Both the position numbers and the translations under genes were made by a program. The notes below the pieces were generated by a model that saw nothing but the letters and a program-made list of their open reading frames with translations, did no database searches and was not told the origin of the DNA. A DNA stretch of 40,634 bases from assembly GCA_021792835.1 (NCBI GenBank), contig JAJYTY010000009.1:1-40634 (forward strand), in the 5' to 3' direction. Below are positions 34,423-40,634 of this stretch, piece by piece. Within the stretch, counting starts at the first letter, position 1, and the number at the start of each line of letters is the position of its first letter. Origin of the DNA: Pseudomonadota bacterium. Lineage in GTDB: Bacteria; Pseudomonadota; Gammaproteobacteria; Burkholderiales; Burkholderiaceae_C.

Positions 34423-35541
34423 TCAGCGCCGCGCGTACTCCACCATCGCCGCGGGAATGTCGGCCAGCGCCAGCACGCTGTCGGCCGCGCCCAGCCGGAT
34501 GGCCTCGCGCGGCATGCCGAACACCACGCTGCTGGCCTCGTCCTGGGCGACGGTACGCGCGCCGGCCTCATGCATCAGCAGCAAGCCGCGCGCGCCGTCG
34601 TCGCCCATGCCGGTCATCAGGATTCCCAGCGCGTTGCGCCCGGCGCACTGCGCGACGGAACGGAACAGCACGTCCACCGAGGGTCGGTGCCGGTTCACCG
34701 GCGGACCGTCGCGCACCTCGGCGTGGTACTGCGCCCCGCTGCGGCGCACCTGCATGTGACGCCCCCCGGGAGCGATCAGCACCATGCCCGGAAGCAGCCG
34801 GTCGCCGTCTCGAGCCTCGCGCACCTGCAGCGCGCACAGCCGGTCCAGGCGCTCGGCGAAGGCCGCCGTGAATTTCTCCGGCATGTGCTGCACGACGGCG
34901 ATCGCGGGCAGCGTGGCGGGCAGCGCAACCAGCACGCGCTCCAACGCGGTGGTGCCGCCGGTGGACATGCCCATCGCGATGATCTTCTCGGTGCTCTCGT
35001 GCAGCGCCAGCGGCGCATGCAGGCCCGGTGCCGCGGCGTTCGACGCGGTACCGGGCACGGGACGCGCGGCCGCGGCTCCGGAGCCACGCGCGGCGCGCGC
35101 CAGGTGGGAGGCATTGGCGCGGGTCGCCGCGCGGATGGTCTGGCCGAACTCGGCCGTGTGCTCGAGCAGGAAATCCTTCAGCCCGACGCGGGGCTTCGTG
35201 ACCACGCTGAAGGCGCCGGCCGCCAGCGCGTCCAGCGTCAGCTGCGCCCCCTTCTCGGTCAGGGTCGAGCAGATGATCACCGGCAGCGGGTGCTCCTGCA
35301 TCAGCTTGCGCAGGAAGGTGATGCCGTCCATGCGCGGCATTTCCACGTCGAGCACCAGCACGTCGGGCCAGCCATCGCGCTGCATGCGCTGCAGCGCGAA
35401 CAAGGGGTCCGGGGCGACGCCGACGACCTCGATTCCCGGCTCGCGCGCCAGCACGGCCTGCAGCACCTGGCGCACCACCGCCGAGTCGTCGACGATGAAG
35501 ACTCGGATGGGCGCGCTGCGCGCGCCAGGGCTCGTGTTCAT
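34423..35541 (-). CDS. cheB: Chemotaxis protein-glutamate methylesterase/deamidase CheB
   Basis: A 372-residue response regulator-methylesterase. The receiver domain has VDDSAVVRQ (17-25) and the phospho-acceptor Asp65 in [11 protein letters not shown], with TKPR as the switch Lys. An Ala/Pro-rich linker (about 148-178) leads to the methylesterase domain with catalytic Ser193 ([10 protein letters not shown]), His219 (VQHMPEKF) and Asp315 ([10 protein letters not shown]). It removes methyl groups from chemoreceptors. Start ATG 35541 overlaps the cheD stop by one base, with GGAG 9 bases upstream. The gene is the third of cheR-cheD-cheB. Confidence 0.97.
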   Translation of the reverse strand: MNTSPGARSAPIRVFIVDDSAVVRQVLQAVLAREPGIEVVGVAPDPLFALQRMQRDGWPDVLVLDVEMPRMDGITFLRKLMQEHPLPVIICSTLTEKGAQLTLDALAAGAFSVVTKPRVGLKDFLLEHTAEFGQTIRAATRANASHLARAARGSGAAAARPVPGTASNAAAPGLHAPLALHESTEKIIAMGMSTGGTTALERVLVALPATLPAIAVVQHMPEKFTAAFAERLDRLCALQVREARDGDRLLPGMVLIAPGGRHMQVRRSGAQYHAEVRDGPPVNRHRPSVDVLFRSVAQCAGRNALGILMTGMGDDGARGLLLMHEAGARTVAQDEASSVVFGMPREAIRLGAADSVLALADIPAAMVEYARR

Positions 35542-36125
35542 CAGCTTGTCTCCAGAGGACCGAGTTGTGCGCCATGCCCCGAAAACCGCAGGTAGACGTC
35601 GCCGCTCCACAACTCGAAGAACAGGTTGCGATGCCCCTGGCCGCCCAGGTGCTCGGCACGCAGTCGCAGGCCGTGCTGATGCACCAGCGCGCGCCCGGCC
35701 GCGACATTGCGATGCGGCACGTCGGAGCCGGCCGTTGCGTCGCCGTACATGCGCCCGCCCCCGAACAGCTTGGCATCGAACTCCTGCGGCCGCGCGCCGG
35801 CGGCACGCATGCCGCGCAGCAGCAGATACATCGCCTCGTCGGCGTAACGTCCGTCGAGTTGTCCGCCGTGCCCGGCGTGGCCATGACCGGCATGCCCCTT
35901 GCGCGAATGCATGTTGCGGGTCGGCAGCATGTAGTGGCACAGCCCGCCCACGCGCAGCTGCGGGTGCCATACGGCGATCGCCACGCAGGAACCGAGCAGC
36001 GTGCGCACCCGCGTGCGTCCACCGCCGAAATACCATTGCCCGGGCTGCAGGTACACGTCGAGCGTGTCATCCAGCACCGCGCCGGGTTGCACGAGCACCG
36101 GCGCGCCCGGCTTCAAGGCATGCAT
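35541..36125 (-). CDS. cheD: Chemoreceptor glutamine deamidase CheD
   Basis: A 194-residue CheD. The catalytic Cys47 is in [13 protein letters not shown] and His64 in GLCHYMLP, with Thr42 nearby; [13 protein letters not shown] and [15 protein letters not shown] are also family features. It deamidates receptor glutamines and can act with CheB/CheC. Unusually, residues 73-86 contain five His within 14 positions ([14 protein letters not shown]), an insertion next to the catalytic core that could bind metal. Start ATG 36125 has AGGAG 8-9 bases upstream. Confidence 0.95.
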   Translation of the reverse strand: MHALKPGAPVLVQPGAVLDDTLDVYLQPGQWYFGGGRTRVRTLLGSCVAIAVWHPQLRVGGLCHYMLPTRNMHSRKGHAGHGHAGHGGQLDGRYADEAMYLLLRGMRAAGARPQEFDAKLFGGGRMYGDATAGSDVPHRNVAAGRALVHQHGLRLRAEHLGGQGHRNLFFELWSGDVYLRFSGHGAQLGPLETS

Positions 36126-36142
36126 GCGGGCGTCTCCTGCGC

Positions 36143-36943
36143 TCAGGTCCCGACGCGGCGATACACCGCGGGCTGCACCGCCTGCAGCTCGCTGTCGAGT
36201 CCGCTCAGGCTCTCGGAGTGGCCGACGAACAGGTGCCCGCCGGGACGCAGCGCCTGCGCGAGCCGCGCCACCAGCGTGCGCTTGGTCGAGGCATCGAAAT
36301 AGATCATCACGTTGCGCAACCAGATCAGGTCGAAGCTGCCGAGCTGCGGCCAGGGCCCGTTCAGGTTGATGCACTCGAAGCGCACCTTGTCGCGCAGCCC
36401 CGGCTGCACCGCCAGGCGCCCCTGCTGCTCGCCGACCCCGCGCAGGCAGTAGGCCTTCAGGTAGGGCTGGGGAATGCGCTGCGCGCGCTCCATCGGATAC
36501 ACCCCGGCGCGAGCCTGCTGCAGCACGCGGGTGCTGATATCCGATGCCACCAGTTCCCACGGGCGCGACCCCATGCGCTCGGCCAGCACCATCGCGATGC
36601 TGTAGGGCTCCTCGCCGCTGGAGCAAGCCGCGCTCCACACGCGCAGCGGGCGCGAACCGTCGGCGGCCGGAAGGATGCGTTCGGCCAGGTAGGCGAAGTG
36701 GCCGGGTTCGCGGAAGAAATAGGTCTCGTTCGTCGTCAGCAGGTCCACCGCGCGCTGCCTCTCGGCGCCATCGCGGCGCAGGAGATCGAGGTACTGGGCG
36801 TAGCTGGCGCAGCCCATGGCCTGAAGTCGCCGCGCGAGGCGGCTGCCGACCAGGGCCTTCTTGGACCCTGGCAGCGATATGCCCGCGGCTTCGGCCATCA
36901 ACCGGCTGAAACCCTGCAATTCCTGATCGGTGAGTTCTTGCAT
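36143..36943 (-). CDS. cheR: Chemotaxis protein methyltransferase CheR
   Basis: A 266-residue S-adenosylmethionine-dependent methyltransferase. The N-terminal helical domain (about 1-75) contains TTNETYFFREPGHF, and the SAM-binding motif WSAACSSGEEPYSIAMVLAE is near residue 103. SDISTRVLQQARAGVYP and FDLIWLRNVMIYFD are the remaining motifs, and the C-terminal LFVGHSESLSGL is the usual CheR ending. It methylates receptor glutamates. It is first of the cheR-cheD-cheB run, 17 bp before cheD, and is divergent from the HDOD-GAF gene. Confidence 0.97.
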   Translation of the reverse strand: MQELTDQELQGFSRLMAEAAGISLPGSKKALVGSRLARRLQAMGCASYAQYLDLLRRDGAERQRAVDLLTTNETYFFREPGHFAYLAERILPAADGSRPLRVWSAACSSGEEPYSIAMVLAERMGSRPWELVASDISTRVLQQARAGVYPMERAQRIPQPYLKAYCLRGVGEQQGRLAVQPGLRDKVRFECINLNGPWPQLGSFDLIWLRNVMIYFDASTKRTLVARLAQALRPGGHLFVGHSESLSGLDSELQAVQPAVYRRVGT

Positions 36944-37035
36944 CCAGGGGTCGTCGCATCGCGGGCCGGGGGCCTGCCGTGGACCGAAAGACTAGCATCA
37001 AGCGCATTCCCAGCACGCCGATTGCGCCGACCCCG

Positions 37036-38469
37036 ATGAATCCGCCCGCATCGCCCGCCCCGTCCGCCCCCGGCGCCGATGGATTCCGCGAACTGGCGCG
37101 GCAGATCGTCGAGCGCGACCTGCCAGCCTTCGGGCTCACGCTGCGCGAACTGTTCCAGGCCACCGAGAGCGCCAGCACCTCGGGCCAGCAGGTCGCCGCA
37201 ATCGTGCTGCGCGACCCGGCATTGACCTCGCGCGTGCTGCGCGCGGCGAACGCCGCGCATCTCGGGCTGACCGGCCGCGCACGCGTGGTCACGGTCAGCC
37301 GCGCCGTGGTCGTGCTCGGGCTCAATCCCATCCGCTCGCTGTGCGTCTCGGCGCTGACGGTGGAGGCGATGGCCTCCGGGACACGGCAGACCCAGCGCGT
37401 GCAGCAGACCCTCGGGCGCGCGCTGCACGCCGCGGTGCAGGCACGCGACATGGGGCTGCGCCGCGGTCTCGGCGACCCCGCGGCGGAGCAGCTGTTCGTC
37501 GAGGCCCTGCTGAGCAGCATCGGCGAACTCGCGTTCTGGTGCTTCGGGGGTGCGCACGCCGAACGCCTGGACGACCTGCTGCGCGCCGGCGAGCCGGCCG
37601 ATGCCGCCGAGGCGGCCGTGCTCGGGACCTCGCTGCGCGCCTTCGGGCGCGAGTTGCTGCGCGCGTGGAACCTGGATGGCCTGCTCGGCGACAGCCGCGA
37701 GGTGGTGCTGGCGCGGCGCCTCAGCCATGCCGCCGGACCCGGCAATTCCCCTGGGGGAGGCTGGGCCGCGCCGGCCATGCGCGACGCCGTGCATGCCGTT
37801 GCGCAACTGCTCGGCCAGGGCGACGCGGACACGCTCGCGCGATTGCGCGACAACGCGCGCGAGGCGCTCGAACTGTCGCGTGCACTCGGCGCCCATGACG
37901 CTGCCACGAGCATCCCGGCGAGCAGCGCCGGCACCGAGTCCTGCATGCCGCCGGGGACACCGGCGCAGGACTACGCCGAGCCCGACCTGCAGCAGCAGCT
38001 GCGCGTGCTGACCGAGATGGGCCAGGTCGCGCGCTCGCGCAAGGAACTGCCGTTGCTGCTCGAGACCTGCCTGGAGGGCCTGCACCGCACCGTCGGGCTC
38101 GACCGCTGCGCACTGTGCCTGCTCAACCCCGCGCGCAGCCGGCTCGCCGCGCGCATGGTCATCGGCCCCGACAGCGACAACTTGCGCCAATGCCTGCAGT
38201 GGGACTGGAGCGCCGATGCCGAATCCCGCACGGGGCTCGACGCGCCGCGCTGGTGCATCTCACCCGACGAACCCGCCGATTTCATGCTGCGCGCCAGCGC
38301 CGCGCGGCAGGCCTTCGTCGCGCCCTTCGTCGTCGACGGCCAGCTGCGCGGACTGTTCTACGCCGACCGCGCGCCGTCGGCGCGCGAACTCGACGCCGCG
38401 CAGTTCGAGAGCTTCCAGAGCTTCGTCTCGCTGGCGCAGGTGATCGTGCGCTCGCTGCCGCGGGCCTGA
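37036..38469 (+). CDS. HDOD-GAF signalling protein
   Basis: A 477-residue protein. The HDOD domain occupies about 15-230 (IVERDLPAFGLTLRELFQAT, VAAIVLRDPALTSRVLRAAN, VVVLGLNPIRSLCVSALTVE). A GAF domain follows at about 315-470 (LQQQLRVLTEMGQVARSRKE ... GLFYADRAP). HDOD proteins are non-catalytic relatives of HD-GYP and act as adaptors in signalling, often beside chemotaxis or c-di-GMP genes, as here. The start is uncertain: ATG 37036, or GTG 36979 19 codons earlier. The downstream one leaves a 92-bp divergent region with cheR, enough for two promoters, so I prefer it; neither has a clear ribosome-binding site. Confidence 0.85.
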   Translation: MNPPASPAPSAPGADGFRELARQIVERDLPAFGLTLRELFQATESASTSGQQVAAIVLRDPALTSRVLRAANAAHLGLTGRARVVTVSRAVVVLGLNPIRSLCVSALTVEAMASGTRQTQRVQQTLGRALHAAVQARDMGLRRGLGDPAAEQLFVEALLSSIGELAFWCFGGAHAERLDDLLRAGEPADAAEAAVLGTSLRAFGRELLRAWNLDGLLGDSREVVLARRLSHAAGPGNSPGGGWAAPAMRDAVHAVAQLLGQGDADTLARLRDNAREALELSRALGAHDAATSIPASSAGTESCMPPGTPAQDYAEPDLQQQLRVLTEMGQVARSRKELPLLLETCLEGLHRTVGLDRCALCLLNPARSRLAARMVIGPDSDNLRQCLQWDWSADAESRTGLDAPRWCISPDEPADFMLRASAARQAFVAPFVVDGQLRGLFYADRAPSARELDAAQFESFQSFVSLAQVIVRSLPRA

Positions 38470-38796
38470 GCCCCGCGCGCGGCGGCCTGCCGCGCGGCGA
38501 ACACTCCGGCCAGTTCATGACAAGACGATGTCGACGACGCGGCGACGCCGCGCCGACGTCGAGTCTTGTCGCTTCGAAGCAACAAGCGACAGTTGCAAAG
38601 GCCCCACGGCGCAAGCGCACCGCGCAATCACCGGGCTTCGGAAGTCCCTGAAAGTGAAGGATCTTGTTGCAGCTGCAATGCTTCGAAGGATGCTCTGGCC
38701 CCATCAAACGCCCTCAGCTGGATCTACGCAAGCCCGAATCGGCCTCACTATATTTGCCCGCACCATAATGCAGATCCCGTTGGGAGGATGATTCGA
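38470..38796. other. 327-bp intergenic region: hairpin and porin promoter
   Basis: No gene seen. A large imperfect inverted repeat (38519-38570) lies 50 bp after the HDOD-GAF stop; its outer 8-base arms GACAAGAC/GTCTTGTC match exactly and the inner part is mostly paired. A palindrome GCTTCGAAGC follows at 38571-38580, and TGCTTCGAAGG recurs near 38680. TATATT near 38750 and CATAAT near 38764 are promoter-like and lie shortly upstream of the porin ribosome-binding site GGGAGG at 38782-38787. Confidence 0.5.
38519..38570 (+). terminator. Long imperfect hairpin after the HDOD-GAF gene
   Basis: Two arms of about 25 bases enclose a minimal loop near 38545. Pairing is perfect over the outer 8 bases and nearly complete over the inner CG-rich part. 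No T-run follows, so termination would be inefficient or Rho-assisted. Confidence 0.45.
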
Positions 38797-39939
38797 ATGA
38801 AGAAATCTCTGATCGCTCTCGCAGTGTTCGGCGCCTTCTCGGGCGCGGCGATGGCGCAAGGCTCGAACGTGCAGCTGTACGGCATCATCGACATGGGCCT
38901 GACCCATTTCACCGGCATCAGCAACGGCGCCGGCGGAACCACCTCGTCGACCGGCCTGAGCTCGGGCGTGGACAACGCCTCGCGCATCGGCATCAAGGGC
39001 AGCGAGGACCTGGGCAACGGCCTGAGCACCATTTTCGACGTCGAGACCGGCTACTGCGCGGCCGGCCTGAGCCAGGGCGCCACCACCACGGGCAGCGGCG
39101 AGCAGACCTACTGCACCGGCGGCGGCTTCATGCAGCGCCAGGCCTGGGTCGGGCTGAAGGGCGACTTCGGTACCGTGACCGCGGGCCGCCAGTACGTTCC
39201 GGCCTTCCTCAACGAAGCCAACGCCGACCCCTTCGGCTACGGCATGACCGGGCAATCGGCCAACCTGTCGCTGACCCTGAACACCCGCTCGCCCTTCGAC
39301 CTGCTGCTGCTGCGCTGGAACCAGGACGTCCAGTACTCGACGCCCAACCTGTCGGGCTTCACCGGCCACGTCGCCTATTCCTTCGCGCCGTTCTCCGGCG
39401 GCACGGTGCCGACGGCGACGACCCCGGACGTGACCCGCGCCATGGCGCTGGACGGCGGCTACGCCAACGGCCCGGTCGCGGTCTCGCTGGACTACACGCA
39501 GATCAAGAACCTGGCCACCATTGCGTCGACGGCGACGGCGACCCAGGGCGACCTGAAGTTCTGGCAGGCCACCGGCACCTATGACTTCGGCGTGGCCAAG
39601 CTGGGCGCGGCCTACGAGCACGTCACGCAGGACAGCGTCCCGGGCAATGCGCAGAGCTGGTTCCTGGGCGTGACCGTGCCGGTCGGCGCGGGCGCGGTGC
39701 TGGCCTCCTACGGCCAGAACAAGAACACCATGGTCTATTCGAGCAACGCGACCGCCAAGCAGTACGCGGTGGGCTACACCTACGCGCTGTCGAAGCAGAC
39801 CACGCTGTACGCGACCTACGCCCACATCAGCAACGACAGCAATACCGCCTACACCGTCGGCGACTCGACCGACGGTTTCTCGGGCGTGGCAGGCCAGAGC
39901 GCCAGCGGCACCACCGTCGGCATCGACGTGATGTTCTGA
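38797..39939 (+). CDS. General porin (Porin_4 / OmpC-type), first of a tandem pair
   Basis: A 380-residue trimeric-porin-type barrel. The signal peptide MKKSLIALAVFGAFSGAAMA is cut before QGS. Mature sequence starts SNVQLYGIIDMGL and has SRIGIKGSEDLGNGLSTIFD, RQAWVGLKGDFGTVTAGRQY and a C-terminal VMF, all standard for betaproteobacterial porins. It contains two Cys, near 83 and 103, in a loop after beta-strand 3 (TGYCAAGLS and TYCTGGG), likely an extracellular disulfide. Start ATG 38797 is chosen because GGGAGG is 9 bases upstream; ATG 38788 abuts it. The second copy begins 353 bp later. Confidence 0.95.
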   Translation: MKKSLIALAVFGAFSGAAMAQGSNVQLYGIIDMGLTHFTGISNGAGGTTSSTGLSSGVDNASRIGIKGSEDLGNGLSTIFDVETGYCAAGLSQGATTTGSGEQTYCTGGGFMQRQAWVGLKGDFGTVTAGRQYVPAFLNEANADPFGYGMTGQSANLSLTLNTRSPFDLLLLRWNQDVQYSTPNLSGFTGHVAYSFAPFSGGTVPTATTPDVTRAMALDGGYANGPVAVSLDYTQIKNLATIASTATATQGDLKFWQATGTYDFGVAKLGAAYEHVTQDSVPGNAQSWFLGVTVPVGAGAVLASYGQNKNTMVYSSNATAKQYAVGYTYALSKQTTLYATYAHISNDSNTAYTVGDSTDGFSGVAGQSASGTTVGIDVMF

Positions 39940-40004
39940 TTACTTGCGGCAAAATCGCCAGAACGGCCGTCTTGTACGGAAGTTTTTGGCGAAATGTCGG
40001 AACA

Positions 40005-40028
40005 GCCGCCTTCGGGCGGCTTTTTTTT
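40005..40028 (+). terminator. Rho-independent terminator after the first porin
   Basis: GCCGCC-TTCG-GGCGGC (40005-40020) is a six-bp stem with a UUCG tetraloop, followed by eight T at 40021-40028. It lies 65 bp beyond the porin stop. This is a textbook intrinsic terminator, so the two porins are separate transcripts. Confidence 0.92.
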
Positions 40029-40085
40029 GTGCAAGCGGAATGACCGCGACATCTGCATGGCGAGAGCCCGAGGCCTTACGGCTCG

Positions 40086-40105
40086 TTGTTGTGGTGTTAC
40101 AACAA
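40086..40105. promoter_or_regulatory. Inverted repeat upstream of the second porin
   Basis: TTGTTGT (40086-40092) and ACAACAA (40099-40105) are exact complements separated by 6 bases. It lies about 190 bp before the second porin start, in a region with no gene. It could be a regulator site or a weak stem-loop. Confidence 0.4.
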
Positions 40106-40292
40106 TCGCCCACCAGGCACCCGCCCATGGGAGTCTTTGCCGGGGCTCTGCGCTTAGCATTGTCCTGTCTGGCATTTGGTCGTCCCTGCTTTTCGAGGGC
40201 CGGACAAGGCAGTCGTCCGCCGGCGTGGCATCGATTGGCGGACTCGAGCATCAAAACGATCCCCAAGGATCACAACTCTGGAGATGTTCACG

Positions 40293-40634
40293 ATGAAAAA
40301 ATCCCTGATCGCGCTGGCCGTGTTCGGCGCTTTCTCCGGTGCCGCGATGGCCCAAGGCAGCAACGTGCAGCTGTACGGCCTGATCGATGCCGGCGTCACC
40401 CACTACACCGGCCTCAGCAACGGCGCGGGCGGCACCACCAGCTCGACCGGCCTGAGCTCCGGCGTGCAGTCCGGTGACCGCATCGGCCTGAAGGGCACCG
40501 AGGACCTCGGCGGTGGCCTGAACGCCATCTTCGACGTCGAGACCGGCTTCTGCGGCACCGGCACCAGCCAGGACGTCGCGACTTCCGGCGGCACCGCGCA
40601 GACCTACTGCACCGGCGGCGGCTTCATGCAGCGC
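40293..40634 (+). CDS. General porin (Porin_4 type), second of a tandem pair (3' end outside window)
   Basis: The first 114 codons of a second porin. The signal peptide is identical in protein sequence to that of the first porin (MKKSLIALAVFGAFSGAAMA) and the mature part shares most positions, including the two loop Cys (TGFCGTG and TYCTGGG). Many codons differ at the third base, so the copies are paralogues under protein-level constraint rather than a fresh duplication. The mature part differs at LIDAGVTHYTGLSNG and SGVQSGDRIGLKGTEDLGGG. The start ATG 40293 has GGAG 9 bases upstream. The window ends before the C-terminus. Confidence 0.93.
   Translation, partial: MKKSLIALAVFGAFSGAAMAQGSNVQLYGLIDAGVTHYTGLSNGAGGTTSSTGLSSGVQSGDRIGLKGTEDLGGGLNAIFDVETGFCGTGTSQDVATSGGTAQTYCTGGGFMQR

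Noticed and set aside
38788-38796. ATG 38788 as the first porin start
   Set aside because: It abuts GGGAGG with no spacing; the ATG at 38797 has correct spacing and gives the same signal peptide as the second porin.

Overview
The window is GC-rich (roughly 70 percent) and tightly packed. It looks like the chromosome of a betaproteobacterium, most likely order Burkholderiales. The basis is: Porin_4-type porins ending in Phe, a HemP protein, a fused 2-aminobenzoyl-CoA/salicylyl-CoA monooxygenase-reductase with its CoA ligase, a cheR-cheD-cheB run, and multidomain GGDEF/EAL sensors. The genus cannot be fixed from sequence alone. No rRNA, tRNA, CRISPR, transposase or integrase was seen.

Positions 1-23700 form a large aromatic-catabolism island. 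On the plus strand come the end of an MFS permease, an isochorismatase-fold protein that has lost its catalytic residues, an SDR dehydrogenase, and the alpha and beta subunits of a Rieske ring-hydroxylating dioxygenase, followed by an AraC-type regulator. A minus-strand operon (12772 down to 5432) encodes an FAD-dependent phytoene-desaturase-like oxidoreductase, a cyclase-family hydrolase (the fold of isatin hydrolase and kynurenine formamidase), a SphA/MetA-type outer-membrane protein, and IorA and IorB (indolepyruvate:ferredoxin oxidoreductase type). A divergent plus-strand operon (13085-22653) encodes a benzoate/2-aminobenzoate-type CoA ligase, a MarR regulator, the fused flavin monooxygenase/Old-Yellow-Enzyme protein, an SDR, a crotonase, an acyl-CoA dehydrogenase, a clear glutaryl-CoA dehydrogenase, a hotdog thioesterase and a RidA-like protein. 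The dioxygenase reductase lies at the far end on the minus strand (23678-22701).

My reading is a two-stage pathway. Upper genes (IorAB, Rieske dioxygenase, cyclase-family hydrolase, FAD oxidoreductase) would convert an indolic or other arylpyruvate-linked compound to an ortho-substituted benzoate such as anthranilate. Lower genes would activate it to the CoA thioester, dearomatise it by mono-oxygenation plus reduction, open the ring and beta-oxidise it through glutaryl-CoA to crotonyl-CoA. The lower half matches the known aerobic 2-aminobenzoyl-CoA route in outline. The coupling to this upper half, and the substrate, are inference.

Positions 24000-34333 hold signalling and iron/sugar genes: a 1319-residue GAF-GAF-PAS-GGDEF-(degenerate globin)-GAF-EAL protein, an aldo/keto reductase, an OprB-type porin, HemP with a candidate Fur box, a GlcG/HbpS heme-binding-family protein, a Fur-family regulator and a PAS/GAF-GGDEF protein. 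Positions 34423-38469 hold cheR-cheD-cheB and a divergent HDOD-GAF protein. The window ends with two tandem paralogous porins (38797 onward), the second cut by the window edge.
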